NCBI RefSeq assembly: GCF_030286555.1
Contig: NZ_JASVWF010000001.1
Span: 1,426,001-1,490,000, forward strand
From: Actinomycetospora termitidis
GTDB taxonomy: Bacteria > Actinomycetota > Actinomycetes > Mycobacteriales > Pseudonocardiaceae
DNA length: 64,000 nt
Direction of reading: 5' to 3'
In this document: positions 40,503 through 49,541 of the stretch, in pieces
How the letters are laid out: the number at the start of each line of letters is the position of its first letter
Position numbering within the stretch: the stretch's first letter is position 1
The notes under the pieces: model-generated
Database searches by the model: none
Seen by the model: the letters and a program-made list of their open reading frames with translations, nothing else
What the model was told of the DNA's origin: nothing
Position numbers and translations under genes: made by a program

Positions 40503-41297
40503 ATGAGCGCAGCCACGAACGGGTCGCCGGAGGTCTTCCGGCTGCTCTTCGTGTGCACCGGGAACATCTGCCGCTCGCCCTTCGCGCAGTTCCACACCCG
40601 GTTCCTGCTGGGCGCGCGGCTCGGGCCCTGGGCGCGGGCCTTCGCGGTGCACAGTGCCGGCACGTCCGCCGTGCGGGGCCACGGGATGCACGACGACTCC
40701 CGGGCCCAGCTCTCCACCCGGCGTGACCATCCCGACGTCGCCGCCTTCGCGGCCCGCCAGCTCCCCGACCGGGACGTCCTCCTGGCCGACCTGGTGCTGA
40801 CCATGACGCGCGAGCACCGCTCCACCGTGCTCGGTGACGTCCCGAAGGCCCTGCCGACCACCTTCACGCTCCGCGAGTTCGCCCGCCTCCTCCGGGCGGC
40901 GGGTCCGACGGAGCTCGGCGCCCTCCCGCGCCACCCCGTCCTGCGCGCGCACGCGCTGGTCGACCTGGCGCGTGGCGCGCGGGGGACCGTGCCCGCGGTG
41001 TCGGCCGACGAGGACGCGGTGCCCGACCCGGTGTCCGGGGGCCCGGAGGCGCACGAGGCCGCGGCCCGGGTGGTCGACCAGTCGGTCCGCGTGTTCCTGG
41101 ACCTGCTCGTCCCGCCGCCCCCGCCCCGACCGCCGATGCCGCCCGGAGCCGGACGGCCCGGCGCCGCGAGCGGTCCGCCGCCCGGGTGGCGGCCCACCCC
41201 GGTCTCCCCGCCCGCGCCCACCCAGCGTACCCCGGGGGAGGCCGAGGCCCCGGCCCACCGGCCGTCGGCCGACGACCTGGTCCCCGAGCGTTCCTGA
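40503..41297 (+). CDS. Low-molecular-weight phosphotyrosine phosphatase family protein with Pro-rich tail
   Basis: A 264-residue protein. The phosphatase P-loop is LLFVCTGNICRSPFAQ with the nucleophile C18. HSAGTSAVRGHGMHDDSRAQ and LVLTMTREHRSTVLGDVP are family blocks, and VPDPVSGGPEAHEAA carries the DP general acid, so the catalytic set is complete by about residue 195. The last 65 residues are an unusual Pro-rich tail (PPPPPRPPMPPGAGRPG and so on), which might recruit SH3-like partners or tether to the wall. Such enzymes oppose tyrosine kinases in polysaccharide export. ATG 40503 is clear. Confidence 0.87.
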   Translation: MSAATNGSPEVFRLLFVCTGNICRSPFAQFHTRFLLGARLGPWARAFAVHSAGTSAVRGHGMHDDSRAQLSTRRDHPDVAAFAARQLPDRDVLLADLVLTMTREHRSTVLGDVPKALPTTFTLREFARLLRAAGPTELGALPRHPVLRAHALVDLARGARGTVPAVSADEDAVPDPVSGGPEAHEAAARVVDQSVRVFLDLLVPPPPPRPPMPPGAGRPGAASGPPPGWRPTPVSPPAPTQRTPGEAEAPAHRPSADDLVPERS

Positions 41298-41447
41298 CCG
41301 CCCGGGCTGCGCCGAACGGGTGGCGGGAGCCGGACCGGACGATCCGCCGGGCTCGGGGTGCAACGTCGGGGCCGCGCCCGGCGATGACCCGGACGTCCCG
41401 GCAGCGTGGCGCCCCGCCACGCGACGAGGGCGAGCAGGGAGCGTGGG

Positions 41448-41888
41448 ATGGACGGGGGTGCACCCGGGCCGGTGGTGCCCACGTGGCGGTCGTTGCCGGG
41501 CCGCGCCCTCGAAGCGCTCGCCGACGCCCGGTGCTGCGAGCGCGGTCCGGACGGTCCGAGCCTCGACGGCGCCCTCGTCGCCACCCTGGCCCGGGGCGTC
41601 GAGACGCTCGCCGCGGCGCTCGGCTGCGTCACGCCCCCGGCCACCGGCGGCGACCGGGACCGGGTCCGGGCCTCGCTGGCCGCGGCGGCCGAGCTGACCG
41701 CGGCGCTCGCGGAGGCCGCCCGCCAGCTGGCGTGGACGGCCGGGTTCTCCGGTCAGGAGCAGGCGGCCGAGGTCGCCGACGCCGTCATGACGACGGCGTG
41801 GGCGCTGCGGGTCCTCGCCGAGCTCGGGCTGCGCGCCGTCCCGGCGCCCGACGCCGGGGAACCGTCGCCCCCTCGGGATGCGCCCTGA
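41448..41888 (+). CDS. Helical protein of unknown function
   Basis: A 146-residue, Ala-rich protein with alternating helices (ALEALADARCCERGPDGPSL, GALVATLARGVETLAAALGC, AELTAALAEAARQLAWTAGF). No membrane segment. AGGGAG lies 8 bp before ATG 41448. The 3' end overlaps a convergent gene by 104 bp, which is unusually long; one of the two ends may be wrongly placed or read through rarely. No family recognised. Confidence 0.5.
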   Translation: MDGGAPGPVVPTWRSLPGRALEALADARCCERGPDGPSLDGALVATLARGVETLAAALGCVTPPATGGDRDRVRASLAAAAELTAALAEAARQLAWTAGFSGQEQAAEVADAVMTTAWALRVLAELGLRAVPAPDAGEPSPPRDAP

Positions 41889-42339
41889 CCAGCAGGGCCC
41901 GCCAGGTCGCGGCCGCCTCGAGGTCGCCGCGGGTGGCGGGCAACCCGGAGGCGTCGGCGACCGCCTCGACGAACGCGGCGCCGGGTTCCACGGCCCCGGG
42001 GGGCCGCACGACGTGGACGCGCAGGCGCTCGCCGCCGATGGTGACGCGGATGCCGCCGCGGCCACGCCACGGCAGGCCGATGCCGAGCCGGGGGGCGTCG
42101 AGCGCCTCGTCGAACACGACGCCGCGGCTGGAGAGGAAGCTCAGGCGCCCGTGGGAAAGCCGCAGGATGCCCGGGACGTGCGTGACCTCGCGGACGATCC
42201 ACGCGGGGCCGATGCAGCCCGGCTCGTCCGGGTCGACCACTCCCGGATCCCCGGAGCCACGGGGATGGGGGAGCTCCACCGGCACCCGCGAGGCGGGGTG
42301 GTCGACGACCGGATGCGCACGCGGCGCGGACGGGTGCAC
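41785..42339 (-). CDS. GRAM-like beta-domain protein, unknown function
   Basis: A 184-residue protein whose core has alternating strands like a PH/GRAM fold: [20 protein letters not shown], then [20 protein letters not shown] and [20 protein letters not shown], and a C-terminal helix [20 protein letters not shown] followed by WRALLV. GTG 42339 was chosen because GGAGGGAGG lies 7 bp upstream. The C-terminal 35 residues are Arg/Pro-rich and overlap the previous gene by 104 bp. It may be a membrane-phospholipid or small-molecule sensor. Confidence 0.6.
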   Translation of the reverse strand: MHPSAPRAHPVVDHPASRVPVELPHPRGSGDPGVVDPDEPGCIGPAWIVREVTHVPGILRLSHGRLSFLSSRGVVFDEALDAPRLGIGLPWRGRGGIRVTIGGERLRVHVVRPPGAVEPGAAFVEAVADASGLPATRGDLEAAATWRALLVRAHPEGATVPRRRAPGRRAARARRGPAAPTPSS

Positions 42340-42596
42340 GGGTGTGCCTCCCTCCGCGTACCGGGTGCCGGGGCGCAGTGTGGCCGCCCGGCCCGGGGGG
42401 TGTCCATCCATCGACCACTCAACGCCCGACCGGGGGGTGGTGTCATGCTCCGGCCGGGGGAGGCGCGTGCGGCAACGGGGTGGACCTGCCCCCGGACCTC
42501 ATCGGTGACCGGTCACTGCGCCGAACGGGTGGCGAGGAGGACACGAATCCGGAACGGACCTCCCCGTCGTCACACAGCGCTGGCAGGATGCCGCCC

Positions 42597-43397
42597 ATGA
42601 GTGGACCAGGTGCTCCGTACGGCTACGGGCCGGCGGACGGACAGGGTGGGGCCCCGAGCTACGGGCCGCCCGGTGACTACCCGGCGCAGTCGTCGACCGC
42701 GTCCGGTCCGGGGACGGGAGGGCAGCCCGCGTACGGCGCCCCGTCGTCGGGCTCCTACGCCCAGCCGGGCTACGGCGCGCCCCAGCCGGGCTACGGCGCC
42801 CCGCAGGGCGGCTACGCCCCGCCGCAGGGCGGGTACGGCGCCCCGCAGGGCGGCTACGGCGCGGGCTACTCCGCGCCGGGGTACTCCCAGCAGCCGCCGG
42901 GGTACGGCCAGGCCCCCGGCTACGCCCAGCAGCCCGCGGGCTACGGCGTCCCGGCCGGCGCCCCCGGCTCGGTCGAGGTCGTCGGGCTGCGGGTCGGGCA
43001 GTACCTGCTCGACGCGGTCTGCATCGTCGTGCCCCTGCTCGTGGTCGCCTTCGTCGGCGGGTTCCTCGGCGCGATGATCGACGGCGGGTACGGGTTCGTG
43101 AGCCTGCTCGTGAACCTCGTCGTCTGGGTGATCGCCCTCGGTGGCTCCTTCGGCGTCTACGCGTGGTGGCCCTCCACCCACGGCGGTCAGACCCCGGGCA
43201 TGGGCTGGCTCGGTCTGAAGATCGTCCGCGAGTCCGACGGCGGCGTGCCGAGCCTCGGCGAGTGCGCGCTGCGCTGGGTGCTGCTCATCGTCGACGGCGC
43301 GTTCGCCGGCATCGTCGGGCTCATCATCATGTCGACGTCGCAGCGCAAGCAGCGGCTGGGCGACATGGCGGCACACACCCTCGTCGTCAAGGCCTGA
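42597..43397 (+). CDS. RDD family membrane protein with Tyr/Gly/Pro/Gln-rich N-terminus
   Basis: A 266-residue protein. The first 120 residues are low complexity, made of repeats such as [17 protein letters not shown] and [20 protein letters not shown]. An RDD domain follows with three helices: [36 protein letters not shown] and [20 protein letters not shown], and the typical [20 protein letters not shown] and [11 protein letters not shown] segments. RDD proteins act as membrane transport or Na+/H+-exchange-like modules; the low-complexity part is common in actinobacterial members. ATG 42597 is used; ATG 42588 is equivalent. Confidence 0.85.
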   Translation: MSGPGAPYGYGPADGQGGAPSYGPPGDYPAQSSTASGPGTGGQPAYGAPSSGSYAQPGYGAPQPGYGAPQGGYAPPQGGYGAPQGGYGAGYSAPGYSQQPPGYGQAPGYAQQPAGYGVPAGAPGSVEVVGLRVGQYLLDAVCIVVPLLVVAFVGGFLGAMIDGGYGFVSLLVNLVVWVIALGGSFGVYAWWPSTHGGQTPGMGWLGLKIVRESDGGVPSLGECALRWVLLIVDGAFAGIVGLIIMSTSQRKQRLGDMAAHTLVVKA

Positions 43398-43619
43398 CCG
43401 GACGCCACGCGGGCGGCGTGTCCACTCCTCCGCCCGCGTGCGCACCCCCGGGGCGCCGGTGGGTGACGACTACGCCCGATCGGGCGGTGGTGACGCCGTT
43501 ACCCGTCCGTAGCGAAACGGACACGCGCTCCGTGACGACGACGGAGACACCAGAGCGCGGCGTGGCGCCCTCGTGGGTCAACGGTCGAGGCCGGCGGGTC
43601 GCCGGCGCGAGGAGAACGA

Positions 43620-44222
43620 ATGCACACGGGACAGACGGGCGCAGCAGCAGGGCCGGACCGGTCGGCGCCGGCCGGGGGATACGCCTCGTGGGTCGCGTGG
43701 ATCGACGCGTTCCGGCGGGGCGACGACGGCGGCCTCGAGGCCCTGACCCCGATCGACGGCCGGATGGGCACCTACGTCGAGGCCCGGCTGCTCGAGCGGT
43801 TGTCGGCCGCGTTCTCCGAGCGGGTGCGGGTGTGGCAGAGCGCGCTCGGCGAGCGCATCGTCACCCGACCGCCCCGCGACGAGGCCGACGTGGTCGCCCT
43901 CCTCCGCGACGCCGACCCCGGCCTGGAGCCGCTCGCCCGGGTCGCCACGTCGCCGTTGCTGCCCCGGACGATGGCGGTCGCGATGCACGACCTGGTCGCC
44001 CAGACCCGGGCCGGGGCGCGGGACGCCGTCCGGGAGAGCGCGCGACGGCTGCGGGAGCCGGAGCTCCAGCCCCGCCTGCAGCGGTCCTCGCGCACGCGGC
44101 CGGAGCCCGCGGCCGCGACCGTGCCCGCCGCCCGGGCCTCCACCCCGGTGCCCGCGCCCCGCACGCCCGGCGCGGTCGGAGCCGTCCGGCCGTCGGCGCG
44201 CCCGCAGGAACGCGTGTCCTGA
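43620..44222 (+). CDS. Protein of unknown function, 200 residues
   Basis: A soluble protein, mostly helical. Blocks include YASWVAWIDAFRRGDDGGLE, LERLSAAFSERVRVWQSALG, RDEADVVALLRDADPGLEPL and LPRTMAVAMHDLVAQTRAGA, then an Ala/Pro/Arg-rich tail of 60 residues. GGAG lies 7 bp before ATG 43620. It ends 6 bp before the convergent VanJ-like paralogue 3. No family recognised. Confidence 0.6.
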   Translation: MHTGQTGAAAGPDRSAPAGGYASWVAWIDAFRRGDDGGLEALTPIDGRMGTYVEARLLERLSAAFSERVRVWQSALGERIVTRPPRDEADVVALLRDADPGLEPLARVATSPLLPRTMAVAMHDLVAQTRAGARDAVRESARRLREPELQPRLQRSSRTRPEPAAATVPAARASTPVPAPRTPGAVGAVRPSARPQERVS

Positions 44223-44228
44223 CCGTCG

Positions 44229-45464
44229 TCAGCCGGAGCCGATGCGCGCCAGCACCGCGCGGTGGTCGGTGCCGGCGACCCCGACCACCTCGAACCCGAG
44301 GGGCTCCGGGCCCCCGGCAGTGAGGACGTGGTCGATCTGCGCGCCGAGGAACCCGGGGGCCCACGACGGCCAGGTGCCGGTCAGTCCGTCCCCGGTCGCG
44401 GCGCCGGCGTCCGAGCAGTTCGCGGTCGAGGACCGGAAGAGCGCGTGGTCGAGCGTGGCGTTCATGTCGCCCGCGACGACCGTGGGCCGGCCGGCGTCGC
44501 ACCACTGCGCGAGCCGGCCGACGTCGCGCACCCAGCCGAAGGTGTCGCCGGGCTTGGGTGAGCGCGGGTGGTCCGCGACGAAGCGCAGCCCGGACGCGAC
44601 CCCCGGGGCCGACCGCGGGAGGTCCACCACGATCGCGGGGTAGGTCCCGGCGCGGTCCTGGGTGACGCTCGGGCGCCCCAGCGAGGAGCGGACGAACACC
44701 GTCATCCCCGAGGCGTCGTCGGCGTCGTCCGCCGAGTAGGAGCGGTACCCCGAGCCACCCTGTCCCTCGTCGAGCCGGGACTCCAGCCGTCGCCGCAGGT
44801 CACCCCGGGCCTCCGGCAGCGAGATCAGGTCCGGGTCGCGGTCGCGGACGAGGTCGGCCAGCGCGTCGGGGTCGGCGTCGCCCGCGTAGGTGTTCAGCGC
44901 GAGCACCGTCAGGCCGCCGGACGTGCCGGAGACGCTCGCCGAGCCGACCGCGCGCCCCGCGGTGTCGACGACCCCGGTTCCCCCGACGAGGCCGAGCGCC
45001 AACGCGACCACGAGGAGCCCGGACGCCGCCCGGCGCCACGCCCCGAGGGCGGTCAGCGCGGCGACGACCAGCGTCACGGCCGCGAGCTGCGGGCGGAAGG
45101 CCACGACCTGCACGAACGGCGAGCGCGTGTCGAGGTCGAGCGCCTCCGGGAAGAGCACGACGCCGACGATCCCGGCGAGGACGAGGGCGCCGACGATCGC
45201 GGGTGCCCCGGGCACGCGCCACCGGGAGGTCGGGCGGGGTCGCCGCGGGGCGGGTGGCGGACCGCCGCGGGGCGGGGCCTGCGGCGGGACGTTCCAGCCG
45301 GGCGGGCCGTCGTAGCGGGCGGTCGGGGCCGGGCGGGGCGGGGGTCGTCCGGGTGCGCCCGGTGGTCGTCCGGCCGGGCGGGGGCCGGGGGGACCGTGCG
45401 GTCCCCGGGGGCCCCGGGCGTCGTCCGGCCCGGGCCCCTGCTCCCACCAGGCGGGCCGGGTCAC
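44229..45464 (-). CDS. Membrane EEP-fold protein, VanJ-like (paralogue 3)
   Basis: A 411-residue, more divergent paralogue of the genes at 15709 and 19960, with an 80-residue Pro/Gly/Arg-rich cytoplasmic start. Three helices cover about 85-165, then the EEP domain: LTVLALNTYAGD, DLISLPEARGDLRRRLESRL, TVVAGDMNATLDHALF, QIDHVLTAGG and GTDHRAVLARI. The conserved Cys pair recurs as LAQWCDAG and STANCSDAG. GTG 45464 overlaps the sugar-dehydrogenase lipoprotein stop by 4 bp (GTGA), a coupled operon. Role inferred as an envelope phosphatase or phosphodiesterase. Confidence 0.8.
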   Translation of the reverse strand: MTRPAWWEQGPGPDDARGPRGPHGPPGPRPAGRPPGAPGRPPPRPAPTARYDGPPGWNVPPQAPPRGGPPPAPRRPRPTSRWRVPGAPAIVGALVLAGIVGVVLFPEALDLDTRSPFVQVVAFRPQLAAVTLVVAALTALGAWRRAASGLLVVALALGLVGGTGVVDTAGRAVGSASVSGTSGGLTVLALNTYAGDADPDALADLVRDRDPDLISLPEARGDLRRRLESRLDEGQGGSGYRSYSADDADDASGMTVFVRSSLGRPSVTQDRAGTYPAIVVDLPRSAPGVASGLRFVADHPRSPKPGDTFGWVRDVGRLAQWCDAGRPTVVAGDMNATLDHALFRSSTANCSDAGAATGDGLTGTWPSWAPGFLGAQIDHVLTAGGPEPLGFEVVGVAGTDHRAVLARIGSG

Positions 45465-46672
45465 CCTCGGCTGACGCGCAGGACGACGTCGTCGTCGCCG
45501 TTGTCCGTGGTCAGGTACAGCGCCCCGTCGGGCCCAGTCCGCACACCACGGATGCGCCCGAACTCGCCGTCGAGCTCGGGCGGGGTGGAGACCGACACGA
45601 TGCGCTGCGCGTCGGCGCCGCTGCCGGGGCGCATGAACAGCAGCTTCTCATCCTTCTGCACCCCGACGGCGAACGCCCCGTCGAGGTCGCCCCACGCCGC
45701 GCCGGAGACGAAGTCGCCGCCGCTCGGCGCGATCGTCGGGTCGCCGGAGCTCCACGCGGCCGGGACCGCGTCCGGGTAGCGGTCCAGGTCGGTCATCGGC
45801 ACGGACTCGTCGTACCCGCCCGGCGTCTCGCCGCCGCGCGCCGGGTCCCAGCCGTAGTTCCGGCCGGGGATGACGACGTTGACCTCGTCGTCGACGTCGG
45901 AGCCGTGCTCGACGGTCCACCCGGTGCCCGTGCCGGGCTGGAAGGCGACCGCCTGGACGTTGCGGTGCCCGTACCCGGAGATCAGGCGCTCGGCGGCGCT
46001 GCCCGAGCTCGCGAACGGGTTGCCGGGCGCGGGGCCGCCGCTCTCCGGGTCGACCCGCAGGACCTTGCCGCCGAGGGCGGTGCGGTCCTGCGCGATCGTC
46101 GCGCGGGCGGTGTCGCCGGTGCCGACCCACAGCGCGCCGTCCGGACCGAAGGTGGGCCGGCAGCCGCTGTGGCGCCCGCTCGGGTTCAGCGGCAGCCCGC
46201 CGACCAGCGGGTCCTTCGTGCGGGTGGCGCTCGCGCCGTCGGCGGAGAGCTGCCAGGCCACCACACGGACGTCGACGGGGCGGCCTCCCTCCTGGTGGGT
46301 CTGGCACGTGACGAACCGGCCGGAGTCGTCGGGATAGGCGGCCATGCCCATCAGGCCGCCCTCGCCGCGCGCGTACACGTCCCCCAGTTCGGCCGAGACG
46401 GGCCGCACCTGCCCGTCCGCGATCGTCGAGATCGACCCCTCGCGCTGGGTGACCAGCATGCGGTCGCGCACCCAGGTCACGTCCCAGGGCTTGTCCAGGC
46501 CCTCGGCGATCCGTTCCACCCGCAACGCCCCGGTGGCGGGAGCGGCGGTCGGGGCGCTCGAGCTCGGCGCCGAGGTCCCCGTCGCCGCGCTGGGCGAGAC
46601 GGGCGCGGACGAGCAGGCGGAGAGGACGACGGCGGCGAGGGCCACCGACGTGAGCAGGGGAGCGGCACGCAC
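45461..46672 (-). CDS. Glucose/sorbosone dehydrogenase-type lipoprotein (PQQ-dependent sugar dehydrogenase family)
   Basis: A 403-residue lipoprotein with signal MRAAPLLTSVALAAVVLSAC and lipidated Cys at 20, then a 30-residue Ser/Thr/Ala linker. The six-bladed soluble-GDH propeller shows GLDKPWDVTWVRDRMLVTQR, GLMGMAAYPDDSGRFVTC, LWVGTGDTARA, GYGHRNVQAVAF and PGRNYGWDPARGGE, the blocks that bind PQQ and calcium in relatives; many members lack proven activity. GTG 46672 gives the signal peptide directly. It forms an operon with the 120-residue gene upstream and VanJ-like paralogue 3 downstream. Confidence 0.87.
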   Translation of the reverse strand: MRAAPLLTSVALAAVVLSACSSAPVSPSAATGTSAPSSSAPTAAPATGALRVERIAEGLDKPWDVTWVRDRMLVTQREGSISTIADGQVRPVSAELGDVYARGEGGLMGMAAYPDDSGRFVTCQTHQEGGRPVDVRVVAWQLSADGASATRTKDPLVGGLPLNPSGRHSGCRPTFGPDGALWVGTGDTARATIAQDRTALGGKVLRVDPESGGPAPGNPFASSGSAAERLISGYGHRNVQAVAFQPGTGTGWTVEHGSDVDDEVNVVIPGRNYGWDPARGGETPGGYDESVPMTDLDRYPDAVPAAWSSGDPTIAPSGGDFVSGAAWGDLDGAFAVGVQKDEKLLFMRPGSGADAQRIVSVSTPPELDGEFGRIRGVRTGPDGALYLTTDNGDDDVVLRVSRG

Positions 46673-46717
46673 GGGTGGATGATGCCCGCTCGGGCGTGGG
46701 CGTCCGGTGTGGGCGGG

Positions 46718-47080
46718 TCAGCGACCCGACGAGCGGTGGGCGAACACCGGCGGGAGGGCGGACAGCGCCGCCGCGACCTCCTCGGGGCGCCGGTACACCC
46801 CGGCGGGCAACGCCACGATCGCGTCCCGGCTGACGAGGTCGACGCCCTGCTCGTCCGCGCGGGCGAGCAGCTGCCAGACCCGGGCGGGCCACGGCGCCTC
46901 GTGGAAGAGGCGATCGAACCAGGCCTCGATCTCCCGGACCCGCCGCCCGGCGGGACCGACCTGCACCCACCCGACGTCGGGGACCTCGCGTCGCTCCGGG
47001 CGCCGGCGCCAGGGGGCGGTCTCGGGGGTGAACAACAGCCCACCGCGGGGCCCGGGGCGACGGTCCGTCGTGGTGCTCAC
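46718..47080 (-). CDS. Small protein of unknown function, 120 residues
   Basis: A basic protein with several Trp and Pro residues: GLLFTPETAPWRRRPERREV, then EIEAWFDRLFHEAPWPARVW and a Leu/Ala-rich end with ALPAGVYRRPEEVAAALSAL. GTG 47080 is divergent from the histidine kinase gene by 118 bp. It leads the operon with the sugar-dehydrogenase lipoprotein. No family recognised. Confidence 0.6.
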   Translation of the reverse strand: MSTTTDRRPGPRGGLLFTPETAPWRRRPERREVPDVGWVQVGPAGRRVREIEAWFDRLFHEAPWPARVWQLLARADEQGVDLVSRDAIVALPAGVYRRPEEVAAALSALPPVFAHRSSGR

Positions 47081-47198
47081 GACTGCCGGACGCTACGAGC
47101 GGCCGGATCCGTCGGCCAGGGACCTGGGACCCGCCCCGGACGGGACCCAGGTCCCGTCGTCGTGGACCGGCCGCGCGTCGTTCTGCCACCCTGCGCCC

Positions 47199-48902
47199 GT
47201 GCGCAGGACCGCCACGGGCGCCCCGACGACGGCGTTGTGGCAGTTGGGTGCCCTCGGTGTGGCGTTCGGGCTGGTCGAGGCGGCGCTCCTGCTGGACGGC
47301 TCGACGATCCCGGTCGCCCACGCCCTGTTCTACACCGCGACCGCGTGGATCTATCTGTTCGCCGGCATCGTGGCGTGGTCGCGGCGACCGGCGAGCCGCA
47401 TCGGCCCGCTGCTCGCGGCCGGGGGCGGAGTCTGGTTGGGCTGCGCCCTGCTGTGGACGACGGTCCCGGTCCTGTCGGGCATCGGGCTGGTCGTGGCGAC
47501 GATGCCGATCGCGATCGTGCTCCACGTCCTGCTCGCCTTCCCCTCGGGTCGGTTGCGGGGTCGGGCGGACCGGGCGCTCGTCGTCGGGGGGTACGCGACG
47601 ACGACGGTCCTGCAGGCGCCGCTGTGGCTGTGGTCGCCGTCGTCGCCGTTCCTGGTCGCCGACCGGCCGGACCTGCTGTTCGTCGGCCGCGCGGTGAACT
47701 CGTCCAGCGCGTTCGTCGTGATCCTCGCGACCGCGGCCGTGCTGGTCCGGCGGCTGCGGACCGCGCCGCGGGCGGACCGACCGCTCCTCGCGCCGCTCTA
47801 CCTCTACGGGGGCGGGGCCGCGGTCCTGGTCGTGGTGGCGGGGAACCTGCGGCGGGTCATGACCGTGGATCCGCTCGTGGTCGACCTGGTCCAGGTCGCG
47901 GTGCTGGCCGGGATCCCGATCGCGTTCGCCGCGGGCATCCTGCGCGGGGGGTTCGCGCGGACGACGGCCCTCGAGGAACTGGGCGTGTGGCTCGGGAGCA
48001 CCGAGCGGGGTCGGGGTGAGGTCGGGCCGGCGCTCGCTCGGACGCTCGGCGACCCGTCCCTGGTGCTCGCCTTCCGGGGTGCGGACGGCTCCTGGGTGGA
48101 CGGCGACGGGCGCCCCGCAGAGGTACCGGAGGGTCGGGAGCTGGTGCCCGTCGAGCTCGCCGGGGAAGCGGTCGGCGCGATCATCCACGACCCGTCGTTG
48201 CAGGCCGATCCGGCGACGGTCCGGGCCGCCGGCCGGGTCGTGGCGATCGCGGTCGACCGGGAACGGCTGACCACCCTGCTGCTGGCCGAGCAGGAGCAGC
48301 TGCGCGAGTCGCGGACACGCCTCGTCGAGGCCGGGGACCGCGAGCGGCGCCTCCTCGCCCGGGACCTGCACGACCGCCTGCAGAGCCGCCTCGTCCTGCT
48401 CGCCCTGCGGGCCGGGACCTCCCGGCCGGAGGCCGCGGACCTGGAGGCGTTCCGGCGCGACGTCGACGAGGTCGCCGCCGAGGTCCGCCTCATCGTCGCG
48501 GGCGTGATGCCGGCGCTGCTGATCGAGCGCGGCCTGTCGGCGGCCGTCGAGGACATGCTCGCGCGCACGCCGTTGCGTACCGAGCTCGACCTCCGGGACG
48601 AGGCCGAGGGCGCGCGCATCCCGCCGTCGGTGGAGGGCACGGCCTTCCACGTGGTGGCGGAGGCGATCACGAACACCGTCAAGCACGCGGGTGCGACGGC
48701 GTTGGCGGTCGGCCTGCAGCGGGACGGCGGCATGCTGCGCGTCTCGGTGCGGGACGACGGGTGCGGCGGGGCCGTGCCCAGCGGAGGGACCGGGCTGCGG
48801 GGGCTCCGGGACCGGGTGGAGGCGCTCGGCGGCCGGCTCGTGGTGGAGAGCCCGGGATCCGGCGGGACGACGTTGACGGCGGAGATCCCGTGCGTGTCGT
48901 GA
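47199..48902 (+). CDS. NarL-system-type sensor histidine kinase
   Basis: A 567-residue kinase. The N-terminal 250 residues hold about eight membrane helices (ALFYTATAWIYLFAGIVAWS, GLVVATMPIAIVLHVLLAF, and so on), followed by a GAF-like segment. The HisKA_3 box is RRLLARDLHDRLQSRLVLLA with the phosphoacceptor His at 391. The ATPase domain has VVAEAITNTVKHAG (N box), VRDDGCGGAV and GGTGLRGLRDRVEALGGRL. GTG 47199 is chosen as it precedes the first helix. The stop overlaps the response regulator start by 13 bp, so the pair is translationally coupled. The signal may be membrane- or envelope-derived. Confidence 0.9.
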   Translation: MRRTATGAPTTALWQLGALGVAFGLVEAALLLDGSTIPVAHALFYTATAWIYLFAGIVAWSRRPASRIGPLLAAGGGVWLGCALLWTTVPVLSGIGLVVATMPIAIVLHVLLAFPSGRLRGRADRALVVGGYATTTVLQAPLWLWSPSSPFLVADRPDLLFVGRAVNSSSAFVVILATAAVLVRRLRTAPRADRPLLAPLYLYGGGAAVLVVVAGNLRRVMTVDPLVVDLVQVAVLAGIPIAFAAGILRGGFARTTALEELGVWLGSTERGRGEVGPALARTLGDPSLVLAFRGADGSWVDGDGRPAEVPEGRELVPVELAGEAVGAIIHDPSLQADPATVRAAGRVVAIAVDRERLTTLLLAEQEQLRESRTRLVEAGDRERRLLARDLHDRLQSRLVLLALRAGTSRPEAADLEAFRRDVDEVAAEVRLIVAGVMPALLIERGLSAAVEDMLARTPLRTELDLRDEAEGARIPPSVEGTAFHVVAEAITNTVKHAGATALAVGLQRDGGMLRVSVRDDGCGGAVPSGGTGLRGLRDRVEALGGRLVVESPGSGGTTLTAEIPCVS

Positions 48903-49528
48903 TCGGCGAGGACGAGGCCCTGCTGCGCGAGGGGCTCTCGCTGCTGCTGCGCCGCGAGGGGTTCGAGGTCGTCGCTGCCGTGGGCGACGCACCGTCCGTC
49001 GTGGACCAGGCGCTGCGCCTCGGGCCGGACCTCGTGCTCACGGACATCCGGATGCCGCCGGAGCGGGCCGACGACGGGCTGCACGCCGCGATCCGCATCC
49101 GGGCCGCGCGCCCCGGCGTCGGGGTCGTCGTGCTCTCCCAGCACGTGCACGGGCAGTACGCCCTGGAGCTGCTCGGGACGCGGCCGCGCGGGGTCGGCTA
49201 CCTGCTCAAGCAACGCGTGGCGGACGTCGGGAACTTCGTGCGCGACCTGCGGCGGGTCGCGGCGGGGGACGTGGCCCTCGACCCGGAGGTCGTCACCGCG
49301 ATGCTCGCCCGCCGCGACGACGGCGTGGAGCGGCTCTCCGCCCGCCGTCGGGAGGTGCTGGGCCTCGTGGCCGAGGGGCGCAGCAACGCCGCGATCGCCC
49401 GCCGGCTCGGGATCACGGAGAAGGCCGTCGTCGCCCACGTGTCCGGCATCTACGAGGCGTTGGGCCTCTCCGACGACGCGGACGACCACCGCCGCGTGCT
49501 CGCCGTGGTGCGGTACCTGACGCGGTAG
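48890..49528 (+). CDS. NarL/FixJ-family response regulator (LuxR HTH)
   Basis: A 212-residue regulator. The receiver domain starts VRVVIGEDEALLREGLSLLL and has the phosphoacceptor D52 in LVLTDIRMPPE. The LuxR helix-turn-helix is LSARRREVLGLVAEGRSNAA, then IARRLGITEKAVVAHVSGIY. GTG 48890 overlaps the kinase stop. A perfect hairpin CAGCAACG-CGT-CGTTGCTG lies 13 bp after the stop. The next gene, 211 bp away, encodes the Gly-rich secreted protein, an obvious candidate target. Confidence 0.92.
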   Translation: MRVVIGEDEALLREGLSLLLRREGFEVVAAVGDAPSVVDQALRLGPDLVLTDIRMPPERADDGLHAAIRIRAARPGVGVVVLSQHVHGQYALELLGTRPRGVGYLLKQRVADVGNFVRDLRRVAAGDVALDPEVVTAMLARRDDGVERLSARRREVLGLVAEGRSNAAIARRLGITEKAVVAHVSGIYEALGLSDDADDHRRVLAVVRYLTR

Positions 49529-49541
49529 CCCCCCGGGGTGG

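Noticed and set aside
15709-45464. Vancomycin or teicoplanin resistance operon
   Set aside because: The VanJ-like proteins are scattered singly and no vanHAX, vanRS or vanY gene is present. The kinase-regulator pair here is NarL type and not VanRS.
45648-48992. Very long minus-strand frame opposite the sugar-dehydrogenase, kinase and regulator genes
   Set aside because: It is the antisense shadow of high-GC genes, with an Arg/Pro/Asp-rich translation and no domain, and it conflicts with three well-supported genes.
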